Shown here: one piece after another, positions 1 through 6,298 of the stretch
Layout of the letters: every line of letters begins with the position of its first letter
How positions within the stretch are numbered: position 1 is the first letter of the stretch
NCBI GenBank assembly: GCA_019454665.1
Contig: JACFNW010000102.1
Span: 1 to 7,372 of the forward strand
DNA length: 7,372 nt
Reading direction: 5' to 3'
Origin: Fimbriimonadaceae bacterium
Lineage (GTDB): Bacteria > Armatimonadota > Fimbriimonadia > Fimbriimonadales > Fimbriimonadaceae
Position numbers and translations under genes: made by a program
The notes under the pieces: generated by a model
Told to the model about the DNA's origin: nothing
The model's input: only the letters and a program-made list of their open reading frames with translations
Database searches by the model: none

Positions 1-331
1 CAGAGACCTTCTGCAGGTCGCCGAAGTTGCTGAAAGCGAACGACAGCGTCTCGTTGTGGTAGAACGTCACCAGACAGTGGGCTTCATCCGACGAGCTGCC
101 CCAGCCGCCGATGTCCCATGTGACGCCGAGCGAGCCCGCCACGTAGAGGTAAGGCTTCACGCTTAGTTCGGTTGCCATGTCCATCATGACGTCGCCCCAT
201 TCCGAGACGTTGTGGAAGAGTGACGAGTCCGACCGATATTCGAAAACCCGCCCGCCCATGTGTTGCGCTTGCACCCCTGCGGTGGCGAGTGCCGCAAAGG
301 CGATCCAGATGATTCGTTGTCGAGTTGCCAC
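1..331 (-). CDS. Secreted protein of unknown function, N-terminal part (runs off left edge)
   Basis: About 110 codons of the N-terminus are present; the rest lies beyond the left edge. I place the start at the GTG at 331-329 because a GGAG ribosome binding site (343-340) sits 8 bases upstream and the reading frame then opens directly with a classic signal peptide. That signal peptide has basic residues R4 and R6, a hydrophobic core IIWIAFAALATAG, and a VQA cleavage site after residue 22. The mature part begins QHMGGRVFEYRSDSS and is rich in aromatic and small residues, with a single Cys near residue 88. It looks like a small exported, beta-rich extracytoplasmic protein. I see no enzyme motif, no lipobox and no repeat. 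The frame has no usable ATG, so ATG-only callers would miss it or choose a wrong frame. It lies downstream of the GT-C protein in the same orientation, separated by 163 bases. Export is well supported; the function is unknown. Confidence 0.75.
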   Translation of the reverse strand, partial: MATRQRIIWIAFAALATAGVQAQHMGGRVFEYRSDSSLFHNVSEWGDVMMDMATELSVKPYLYVAGSLGVTWDIGGWGSSSDEAHCLVTFYHNETLSFAFSNFGDLQKVS

Positions 332-494
332 GTTGTTCGCTCCAAGCCGAGAGTTCGTTTCGTGCCCGCTTTCGGCATCGGGCGTTAGACCTGGCGATAT
401 TGTGGGTTGGCCATGGCCCTCGAGCAAGTCGCCCTTCCGGAGTACCCGATTCTAGGTTGGTATCTTTGACGGGGAGACGTCAAGCTGCTGTTCG
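332..494. other. Intergenic region between GT-C gene and secreted-protein gene
   Basis: This 163-base spacer lies between two minus-strand genes. It holds a short inverted repeat close to the upstream gene's stop (listed separately). A weak promoter-like pair reads toward the secreted protein: TTGCTC at 427-422 and CACAAT at 404-399, 17 bases apart. A 10-base palindrome GGCCATGGCC lies at 409-418, inside the spacer of that pair. A TAGAAT hexamer at 454-449 has no good -35 at the right distance. I see no RNA gene. The promoter proposal is tentative. Confidence 0.3.
466..483 (-). repeat. Short inverted repeat after GT-C gene, possible weak terminator or operator
   Basis: TTGACG and CGTCAA form perfect 6-base arms (478-483 and 466-471) around a 6-base loop. 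It begins 11 bases after the stop codon of the GT-C gene. The position suits a terminator, but the stem is only half GC and no T-run follows on the minus strand, so intrinsic termination would be weak. A protein-binding site is an equal possibility. Confidence 0.3.
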
Positions 495-2186
495 CTAGCG
501 AACCTGGCTCTCCGGGTTCGCAGTCACCTCCCAGATGCTCTCCCAAGCCGGGATGCCGCGCTCCAGACCCCCTTCCCTTTCGCCGAGGACGGGCGGCTCG
601 GCTTGCATCGAACCGAACGGCGGCGGCAGCACCGCACGGTTGAGCACCCGCAACCGATAGACCACTGCGCCGTCCGCCACCTCCACGACACCCACCTCGA
701 AAGGCGAACCGTCTCGGCGGGCCTCCTCCTGAGCCTGATACATCCGATGCAGCACGGTGCCCCTGTACGCGGGCCGGTACTCCTGCGCCTGATTGATCAC
801 CACCCAGCGGACGTTCGAGCGGACAACGAAATCGGTCCATTCCTCGCGCCGCGCATACGCGGCCGCCGCCTCGCCGCCCACGATGGCGTCCATGCTGACC
901 AAACGTGCGCGGCTGCCGTACTGGCTCTGGATCTCATAGACCAGCACGCGTTCGCCCGGGGCTGCCAAGCCGGCGATGGCGTCGGAGAGGTCGGCCGCTG
1001 GCTCATAGCCTCGGAACCGCGCCAAGTCGCGCGACCACAGCCCGACGTGCTCCGGCCACCGAGGTGGCAATCCCCACGCGTACCGCACCGTGGCCAATGC
1101 CAGGAGGCACGACAACGCCGGGGCCCAACCGGGAATCCGCAGGCTGGAACCCGCCTCGAACAGCTTGGCGACCAACAAGACCAAGCAAGGCGCGACGGCC
1201 AGCAGGTACCGCGCGGCATAGGTGCTTGGCGGAAACACCACGTAGACGGCCAGCACCCCGCCCGCATAGGCGAGCGCCGGCCACAACGACTTGTTCCGCT
1301 TGGGAAGCAGAACCACCAGGCCGATGGCCGCCAAGGCCAGCAGCACCAGAACCTCGCCTCCCAGACCGCTCGGATGGACCCACCTCGGCGCGAAACTGCC
1401 CGCGAAGCGCTCGGTCCACGAGCCGCCCGCCTCGCCCGCGACTCGGTGCAACCGGCCCGTCACGCTTGTGGGCAGCCATCCGGCTCCCTGCGATGCCATC
1501 CACCAGTGGTAACCCGTGGTCGCGATCAGCCCTGGCAACAGGAACGCCCAGGGGGCTCGACGCCCCGCGCACGATCCGACGTAGACCACTGCGCCGGCCG
1601 CTGCCAAGACCAGCTCGGGGCGGGCCAGATACGCGAAACCCGCCCAGAGCAGAGCCGACCTCCAGCGCTCCTCGACCAACGCCGCAACGCACCCGGCCCC
1701 GACCAGAAACACGACCCCGACCTCGAACAGATCGAACGTGTTCTCCATCAGTTGCGGGGTCGCCGCGACGGCCGCGAGGGCACCCAACATGCCAAGCGGA
1801 TGTCTGGTCGAGCGTCCGATCATCCAGGCCCCGGTGAGCACCAAGAGGAGGTTCAAGACCTTGGCGACATAGATCCACTCCGCGCCGAAGAGGTGGTGGA
1901 TCGGCGCTAAGACGAGAACGTGCAGCGGCGACGTCGCGCCGAAGGACACCACTCCCGGAGCGTAGGAGAACGGCTTGTCGAAGAACCCCTTCAGGAACGC
2001 GAAGTAGATCGAGGCGTCTCCATCGGTATACGACCAATAGGGGACCGACGCAGCGATGCACAGGAGAACGCCCAGAAGCGCGCCTCCTTGCCGCGTTGTC
2101 CTTCTGTCAAGGGCCCCGCCACCCCCGTAGGAACCTCCTCGCCGGGAGCCTGACCGGGATCCCCCTCGGCCGCCGCTTGAGATCAT
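495..2186 (-). CDS. Polytopic GT-C superfamily glycosyltransferase-like membrane protein
   Basis: This 563-residue integral membrane protein probably transfers a sugar from a lipid-linked donor on the outer face of the membrane; donor and acceptor are unknown. The GT-C pattern is visible. A first hydrophobic helix (about 36-51) is followed by an acidic TDGD motif (D55, D57) in the first external loop, then FGATSPLHVLVLA (82-94). A series of hydrophobic helices follows, with YLARPE at 186-191, matching the (L)TRPE motif common in this superfamily, and RYLLAVAPCLVLLVA at 326-340. The C-terminal soluble part (about 395-520) has a GERVLVYEIQSQYG segment like the periplasmic domains of such proteins. 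The first 25 residues are almost all Gly, Ser and Arg, and there is no Shine-Dalgarno before the ATG. A promoter-like pair sits right upstream, so the mRNA may be leaderless. A GGAGG lies 7 bases before an in-frame CTG at 2075, a weaker alternative start. The family is fairly sure; the substrate is not. Confidence 0.8.
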   Translation of the reverse strand: MISSGGRGGSRSGSRRGGSYGGGGALDRRTTRQGGALLGVLLCIAASVPYWSYTDGDASIYFAFLKGFFDKPFSYAPGVVSFGATSPLHVLVLAPIHHLFGAEWIYVAKVLNLLLVLTGAWMIGRSTRHPLGMLGALAAVAATPQLMENTFDLFEVGVVFLVGAGCVAALVEERWRSALLWAGFAYLARPELVLAAAGAVVYVGSCAGRRAPWAFLLPGLIATTGYHWWMASQGAGWLPTSVTGRLHRVAGEAGGSWTERFAGSFAPRWVHPSGLGGEVLVLLALAAIGLVVLLPKRNKSLWPALAYAGGVLAVYVVFPPSTYAARYLLAVAPCLVLLVAKLFEAGSSLRIPGWAPALSCLLALATVRYAWGLPPRWPEHVGLWSRDLARFRGYEPAADLSDAIAGLAAPGERVLVYEIQSQYGSRARLVSMDAIVGGEAAAAYARREEWTDFVVRSNVRWVVINQAQEYRPAYRGTVLHRMYQAQEEARRDGSPFEVGVVEVADGAVVYRLRVLNRAVLPPPFGSMQAEPPVLGEREGGLERGIPAWESIWEVTANPESQVR

Positions 2187-2221
2187 GGGCGCAGTCTACA
2201 CCGTGCTGCGTTGCTTGTCCG
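2187..2221 (-). promoter_or_regulatory. Putative promoter for GT-C gene, position implies leaderless mRNA
   Basis: Reading on the minus strand, CGGACA (2221-2216) and TAGACT (2198-2193) are spaced by 17 bases, each matching 4 of 6 consensus positions. Only 6 bases separate the -10 from the ATG at 2186, so transcription would begin at or next to the start codon. That agrees with the absence of a Shine-Dalgarno. The hexamers are imperfect, so this is inference. Confidence 0.35.
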
Positions 2222-2237
2222 CAGGGCAACAGATTTC

Positions 2238-2267
2238 TTCGCACGCGGGAGTGTTCCGGCTTATAAT
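2238..2267 (+). promoter_or_regulatory. Putative sigma-70 type promoter of the small membrane protein
   Basis: A perfect TATAAT lies at 2262-2267 with a TTCGCA hexamer (4 of 6 matches to TTGACA) at 2238-2243, spacing 18. The predicted transcript start near 2274 gives a 5' leader of about 35 bases that contains the GGAGG site of the downstream gene. Because TTATAA is symmetric, the same spot could also serve weakly in the opposite direction, toward the GT-C gene. Confidence 0.55.
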
Positions 2268-2297
2268 GGTCGAGCTTTGAACCGAAACACCCCGCTT

Positions 2298-2302
2298 GGA
2301 GG
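2298..2302 (+). promoter_or_regulatory. Ribosome binding site GGAGG that fixes the TTG start at 2309
   Basis: GGAGG is followed by a 6-base spacer (CCTGCG) and then TTG at 2309. The next in-frame ATG is well inside the first membrane helix, so this site decides in favour of the TTG. Confidence 0.7.
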
Positions 2303-2308
2303 CCTGCG

Positions 2309-2623
2309 TTGACGCCGATCGTCCGCTGGGTCCTGTCCATCGTCGTCGTCTGCGCGCTCTTGTCCGCCGTGGTCGGCATCGGCATGGCCGGCCTGATTGC
2401 GGTTGCGTTCGCCTCAGATTCGTGCGAGGCGGCCTCGGGCGAGCCGGGCATGACGATCATGATGTTGTCGCCGGTGATGATGGGCTTGGGAGTGATCGTC
2501 GCGGGCGTCTCGGCCGGTCTGGGCAAGCCGGCCAAAGCCTGCTTGAAATGGTTGGCGATCGGCGTCGCCTTGGGCATCGCGGGCTACGCGAGTTGGGGGA
2601 TCCTCCTGACCACCCGCTGCTAG
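2309..2623 (+). CDS. Small three-helix membrane protein of unknown function
   Basis: I do not recognise a family for this 104-residue protein. Three hydrophobic segments are visible, at about 8-33, 50-72 and 80-101. The loop between helices 1 and 2 (36-48) is acidic and polar; the loop between helices 2 and 3 carries lysines (K73, K76, K80). There are four cysteines, at 15, 39, 78 and the last residue, 104. No catalytic motif is seen. It is a genuine gene rather than a chance frame: it has a TATAAT promoter, a GGAGG site at ideal spacing before a TTG start, and membrane-protein composition throughout, and its frame runs up to but not into mreB. It is the only plus-strand gene here and converges on mreB, with the two stop codons sharing the CTAG at 2620-2623. 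Existence is likely; the role is unknown. Confidence 0.7.
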   Translation: MTPIVRWVLSIVVVCALLSAVVGIGMAGLIAVAFASDSCEAASGEPGMTIMMLSPVMMGLGVIVAGVSAGLGKPAKACLKWLAIGVALGIAGYASWGILLTTRC

Positions 2624-3633
2624 ATCATCGTGACCGCGCCGCTGGCCTTGATCGCTTCGATCTCCTCCAGCGCCTTGCCCGTGCCGATCGCGACGCACTC
2701 CAGGGCGTTTTCGGCAACACGCACGGGGATATCGGTCACGTTGTAAAGGAACTTGTCCAGCCCGCGCAGCAGCGCCCCTCCGCCGGTGAGGGTGATGCCG
2801 CGTTCGATGATGTCCGCCGAAAGCTCGGGCGGCGTTTCTTCCAGCACCACGCACACGCGTTCGGCGATTTGGCGCACCGATTCGCTGAGTGCCTCGCGGA
2901 TCTCCTCGCTGGTGATCTGGACGGTGCGCGGCAGACCGGCCACCATGTCGCGTCCTCGAACCTCCATGGTGAGTTCCTGCTCGAGTTGGTAGGCCGAGCC
3001 GACGCGGATTTTGATGTCCTCGGCCGTGGGTTCGCCGATCATCAGGCTGTAGGCGTTGCGCATGTGCCGGACCAGGGCTTCGTCGAACTTGTTCCCGCCG
3101 ACGCGCAGGCTGCTGGCCGTAACGGGCGCGCCCAGGCTGATGACGGCGATGTCGGTCGTGCCGCCGCCGATGTCCACCACCATGTTGCCGCCCGGGCTGG
3201 CGATGGGCAATCCCGCGCCGATCGCGGCGGCCATCGGATCTTCGATGGTCATAGCGAGCGACGCGCCCGCCTGTTTGGTGGCCTGGAGGACGGCACGCCG
3301 CTCGACGTTGGTCACGCCGCTGGGCACGCAAACCAGCACCACGGGGCCGAACAGACGCCGCCGCCCGGCGACCTTGTCCAGCAGGTATTCCATCATCTTG
3401 AGCGTCGTCGTGTAGTCCGCGATGACGCCGTCGCGCAAGGGCCGGATGGCCTGGATGTTGCCGGGGGTTCGCCCGAGCATCTCGCGCGCTTCGTTGCCCA
3501 CGGCCAGGACCTTGCCGTTTTGGGTGTTGATCGCGACGACGGTGGGTTCGCGGACGACGATACCCTTGCCCCGCCGATAGACGAGGATGTTCGCCGTTCC
3601 GAGATCAACCCCGATTTCCGGCGCGAGTCTCAA
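2620..3633 (-). CDS. mreB: Rod-shape-determining actin homologue MreB (Mbl-like)
   Basis: This bacterial actin polymerises on the inner face of the cytoplasmic membrane and directs the elongation machinery that inserts peptidoglycan along the cell. At 337 residues it has normal family length. The nucleotide-binding motifs are complete: phosphate-1 GVDLGTAN (8-15), phosphate-2 DIGGGTTDIAVIS (154-166) and the adenosine motif GITLTGGGALLRGLD (279-293). VPSGVTNVERRA (103-114) and EDPMAAAIGAGLP (131-143) are also characteristic. L94-F95 matches the hydrophobic membrane-insertion loop known in Thermotoga MreB. Position 161 is Asp where many MreBs have Glu; Asp is usual in the Mbl paralogue, and GEPTAEDIKIRVG also reads like Mbl. 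The start is TTG at 3633, overlapping the murA stop as TTGA, with only weak Shine-Dalgarno matches (AGG, AAGAG), so translation is probably coupled to murA. No mreC or mreD follows; a convergent gene does. Confidence 0.96.
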   Translation of the reverse strand: MRLAPEIGVDLGTANILVYRRGKGIVVREPTVVAINTQNGKVLAVGNEAREMLGRTPGNIQAIRPLRDGVIADYTTTLKMMEYLLDKVAGRRRLFGPVVLVCVPSGVTNVERRAVLQATKQAGASLAMTIEDPMAAAIGAGLPIASPGGNMVVDIGGGTTDIAVISLGAPVTASSLRVGGNKFDEALVRHMRNAYSLMIGEPTAEDIKIRVGSAYQLEQELTMEVRGRDMVAGLPRTVQITSEEIREALSESVRQIAERVCVVLEETPPELSADIIERGITLTGGGALLRGLDKFLYNVTDIPVRVAENALECVAIGTGKALEEIEAIKASGAVTMI

Positions 3634-4931
3634 CGTTCGGCTCTTACCTGCGCGGCTCCGCTGAGCACGGGGCGTCCATTGGCATCCAACCGCACTACGT
3701 TGCCGCCCAATCCGTTGAGCGTGCTTTCGAGGTCTTCGTAGCCTCGGTCAATGAAGTGGACGTTGCGCACCGTGGTGGTGCCTTCCGCCGCCAGACCGGC
3801 GAGGACGAGTGCCGCACCCGCCCGCAGGTCGGAAGCCTCGACGCTCGCGCCCCTCAGCCGCTCGACGCCCGTGATCGAGGCCACGCGGCCCTGCAGCTGA
3901 ATCTTCGCGCCCATGCGGTTGAGTTCGGCGATGTGGCCGATCCGACTCTCGTAGATGGTCTCGTCAATCACGCTGACGCCGTTCGCCAGAGAGAGGACGG
4001 CAGCCATCGGCTGCTGCATGTCGGTCGGAAAGCCGGGGTAGGGCATCGTCTTGATCTGGATGGCGTCGAGCCGACCCACCGAAGACACGCGCACGAAGTC
4101 GTGGCCCTCTTGAACCAGCGCGCCTGCCTCGCGAAGCTTGTTGACCACGGGCGTCTGGTTTTCAGGCACGAGGCCTTTGACGCAGACATCGCCGCCCGTG
4201 ATGGCCCCGGCCAGCAGGAACGTGCCCGCCTGCAACCGATCGGCGGGGATGCGGTACTCGTTGGGCTCCAATCGGGACACGCCGTGGATGTAGATGGTGC
4301 CGGTACCAGCGCCTTCGATGCGTGCCCCGAGCCGGTTCAGGAATTCGGCGAGCGCGACGACCTCTGGCTCGACGGCCACGTTCTGCAGGGTGGTGATGCC
4401 CTCGGCCAGAACCGCAGTGGCCATCAGGTGCTGGGTCGCGCCGGCGCTTGGGAAGTCGAGATAGATTTCCGCCCCGCGAAGCTGGTCGCACCGGGCGGTG
4501 TACACGCCGCCTTCCAGGTCTATCTCCGCGCCGAGCGTGCGCAAACCTTTGAGGTGGAAATCCACCGGCCGGGCCCCGATCTTGCAGCCGCCGGGCGCGG
4601 GAATCCGGCAAAAACCCAGCCGCGCGAGCAACGGCCCGAGCAGATAGAACGACGTGCGGATCTTGCGCACCAGTTCGGCATCGGGCTCTGCAAACGAGAG
4701 GGGCGTGGCGTCCACGACCAGCGAGCCCTCGACCCAATCCACCTGCGCGCCGAACATGCGCAACAGCTGGCATTTGGTCTCGATGTCGCTGACGTGGGGC
4801 ACGTTGTGCAACATGACCGGGCCGTCGCAAAGGACGACCGAACTAAGAACGGCGAGCGCCGAGTTTTTGCTTCCGGCAACCTCCAAGTCGCCGACGAGGG
4901 GCTTTCCGCCCTGGATTCGTAGCATAGACAT
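3630..4931 (-). CDS. murA: UDP-N-acetylglucosamine 1-carboxyvinyltransferase MurA
   Basis: MurA catalyses the first committed step of peptidoglycan synthesis in the cytoplasm, adding enolpyruvate from phosphoenolpyruvate to UDP-GlcNAc. The 433 residues match the usual length of about 420. Alignment by eye with E. coli MurA places the key residues: K22-N23 in AGSKNSA, R92, the catalytic and fosfomycin-reactive cysteine C116 in PGGCKIGARPVD, R121, the general base D304 in FPTDMQ, and R396 in IDRGYED. The C116 form predicts fosfomycin sensitivity at target level; that is inferred from family knowledge. The ATG at 4931 is supported by AAGG (4941-4938), 6 bases upstream, within a longer GGAGGGAAGG run; a second ATG two codons on is less well placed. 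It is the first gene of a two-gene unit with mreB, overlapping it by 4 bases, which ties precursor supply to the elongation cytoskeleton. Confidence 0.97.
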   Translation of the reverse strand: MSMLRIQGGKPLVGDLEVAGSKNSALAVLSSVVLCDGPVMLHNVPHVSDIETKCQLLRMFGAQVDWVEGSLVVDATPLSFAEPDAELVRKIRTSFYLLGPLLARLGFCRIPAPGGCKIGARPVDFHLKGLRTLGAEIDLEGGVYTARCDQLRGAEIYLDFPSAGATQHLMATAVLAEGITTLQNVAVEPEVVALAEFLNRLGARIEGAGTGTIYIHGVSRLEPNEYRIPADRLQAGTFLLAGAITGGDVCVKGLVPENQTPVVNKLREAGALVQEGHDFVRVSSVGRLDAIQIKTMPYPGFPTDMQQPMAAVLSLANGVSVIDETIYESRIGHIAELNRMGAKIQLQGRVASITGVERLRGASVEASDLRAGAALVLAGLAAEGTTTVRNVHFIDRGYEDLESTLNGLGGNVVRLDANGRPVLSGAAQVRAER

Positions 4932-5077
4932 CGTTAACCTTCCCTCCGTGGATGGCCTAACGACCTCATTCTATCAAAACTTTTCGCAAAACGCATACCC
5001 GACGACGACCAAGTGGAAGAAATCCCTCGAAAAGATACCGCAAACAGAGGGACGAGCCACGGGCGGCATGTGGTGCG
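4932..5077 (-). promoter_or_regulatory. Spacer upstream of murA with ribosome binding site and possible promoter
   Basis: This 146-base spacer is visibly richer in A and T than its surroundings. On the minus strand it has a TAGAAT -10-like hexamer (4973-4968) preceded by GA; a -35 at 16-base spacing would be TGCGTT (4995-4990), which is poor. The murA ribosome binding site, GGAGGG then AAGG, spans 4947-4938. Arms CTTTTCG (minus-strand 5036-5030) and CGAAAAG (4986-4980) could pair at long range. I see no strong hairpin with a T-run, so read-through from the transporter operon into murA is possible. Confidence 0.4.
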
Positions 5078-6298
5078 CTAGGCGCTCGGCTCTTTTGGAA
5101 TCGGGCTTCCGTGGGGATCTTCGACCGGGGAATCGAGTTCGCGCAGCAGTTCCGCACGGTGGACGGCGTCGAGCAAATGCTCCGCGCGGTGCGCCGATTC
5201 GTGGACCTCGTCGGGCGATCGGCCCACGTCCTTCACCAGGAACGTTTCGACCAATCGGTGCCCGCTGACCAGGCGTCGGGCGGTGATCAGACCCTCGGAC
5301 GTCAGGTGGACGCCATCGGACCAACCCCGGGCGACGAGTCCGCGGTCGCCCAAAACAGATGTGACCCCCGAGCGTTCCAGGTCGCGATAGGCGTTCGCCA
5401 ACAGGTCCTCGGCGGCGATGGTCGCCCTGGCCGCCCGCAACCGCACGGACCGCTGAAGCACTCCACCCGCGGGCGAGAAGACCGCGGCCAAACCGCACGC
5501 CGCACCCACCGCGACGGCCATCATGCCCGCCACCGACGTGTTGGTGGCGACGGCCAGCGCGTAGCCCGCAACGCTCGAACCCACGGCCACCAGGGAGGCG
5601 ATCGCGAACATGGTCCTCCAGTTGCGCGTCCACAGGTTCGCCGCCACCGCAGGGCCGATGAGCATCGCGATGACGAGGATCGAGCCGACGGCTTCGAACG
5701 AGGCCACGGTCACCACGGCCACCAGCGCCATCAGCCCGTAGTACACCGCCGTGGGTCGGAAGCCGAGCGTCCGCGCCAGACCGGGGTCGAACGCCATGAC
5801 CAACACCTCCTTGCGGAAGAGAGCCAGCAACACGCCCGTCAGCACCAAAGCCGGGGCGAGCGTCTCCAAGGCGCGCGGGACTTCGACGCCGAGGATCGGA
5901 CGCGTGTCGAGGGCCACGAATTCGAGCAAGCCGTACAGCACGCAGCCGGGGTCGAGGTCAATCTGGCGCGCGTACCGAGTGATGAGCAGCACGCCGAGCG
6001 CGAACAACACCGTGAACACCACGCCCATGCTCGAGTCTTCCTTCGCTCCTGTCGCCGACGCGATCGAACGCGTCAGGTAGGTCGTCGCCAAGCCCGCGAC
6101 CGCCGCGCCCAAGAACATAGGCCACGGGGCGCGGGTCCCGAACATCAGGAACGAGACGACGAGGCCGGGCAACACCGAATGGCTGATGGCGTCGCCGATC
6201 ATGCTGACGCGTTGCAGGACGAGCCAGACGCCCACCCAGGCGCACGCGAGGCTGCACGTCGCGGCCACGACGACGGTCCACAGGTGGATCTCGTTCAC
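5078..6298 (-). CDS. ABC-3 family metal permease fused to a C-terminal DtxR/MntR-like module
   Basis: This 406-residue protein has two parts. Residues 1-285 form a TroD/ZnuB-type permease with about eight or nine hydrophobic helices. Family signatures are RVSMIGDAISHSVLPGLV (30-47), the SSMG segment near 89-92, KEVLVMAFDPGLARTLGF (163-180) and GSILVIAMLIGPAVAA (205-220). It should pair with the other permease to move Mn, Zn or Fe inward. Residues 295-405 resemble the metal-sensing half of DtxR-family repressors: GVHLTSEG (329-336), GHRLVETFLV (346-355), VHESAHRAEH (365-374) and EDPHGSPIP (393-401). H347, E351, H366, E373 and H374 align with DtxR metal ligands, with His370 at the DtxR Cys102 position. 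Only about seven residues separate GV (311-312) from GLVARG (320-325), where DtxR has its helix-turn-helix, so DNA binding is doubtful. The GTG start at 6298 overlaps the previous stop as GTGA, with GGAGG just upstream. Permease assignment is firm; the role of the tail is inferred. Confidence 0.92.
   Translation of the reverse strand: MNEIHLWTVVVAATCSLACAWVGVWLVLQRVSMIGDAISHSVLPGLVVSFLMFGTRAPWPMFLGAAVAGLATTYLTRSIASATGAKEDSSMGVVFTVLFALGVLLITRYARQIDLDPGCVLYGLLEFVALDTRPILGVEVPRALETLAPALVLTGVLLALFRKEVLVMAFDPGLARTLGFRPTAVYYGLMALVAVVTVASFEAVGSILVIAMLIGPAVAANLWTRNWRTMFAIASLVAVGSSVAGYALAVATNTSVAGMMAVAVGAACGLAAVFSPAGGVLQRSVRLRAARATIAAEDLLANAYRDLERSGVTSVLGDRGLVARGWSDGVHLTSEGLITARRLVSGHRLVETFLVKDVGRSPDEVHESAHRAEHLLDAVHRAELLRELDSPVEDPHGSPIPKEPSA

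Noticed and set aside
184..378. Minus-strand ATG frame of 64 codons at the left end
   Set aside because: It is out of frame with the GTG-started signal-peptide protein and lacks hydrophobic or domain character. The GTG frame has a proper ribosome binding site and cleavage site.
385..840. Minus-strand open frame of 151 codons overlapping the end of the GT-C gene
   Set aside because: It overlaps the GT-C C-terminal domain in another frame and has Gly/Arg/Ala-rich random composition.
603..1910. Long plus-strand open frame of 435 codons opposite the GT-C gene
   Set aside because: The translation is dominated by Arg, His, Gln, Pro and Ala without any domain, as expected from the antisense of a GC-rich membrane protein gene. 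The minus-strand product has coherent helices and GT-C motifs, so this is a shadow.
2296..3741. Plus-strand open frame of 481 codons across the small gene and mreB
   Set aside because: It is antisense to an unmistakable MreB and reads as low-complexity Asp, His, Arg and Gly. No family signature is present.
4980..5036. Long-range CTTTTCG/CGAAAAG inverted repeat upstream of murA as a terminator or metal-repressor operator
   Set aside because: The arms are about 40 bases apart and A/T-rich by composition, no T-run follows a compact stem, and I see no recognisable Zur, Fur or MntR box.
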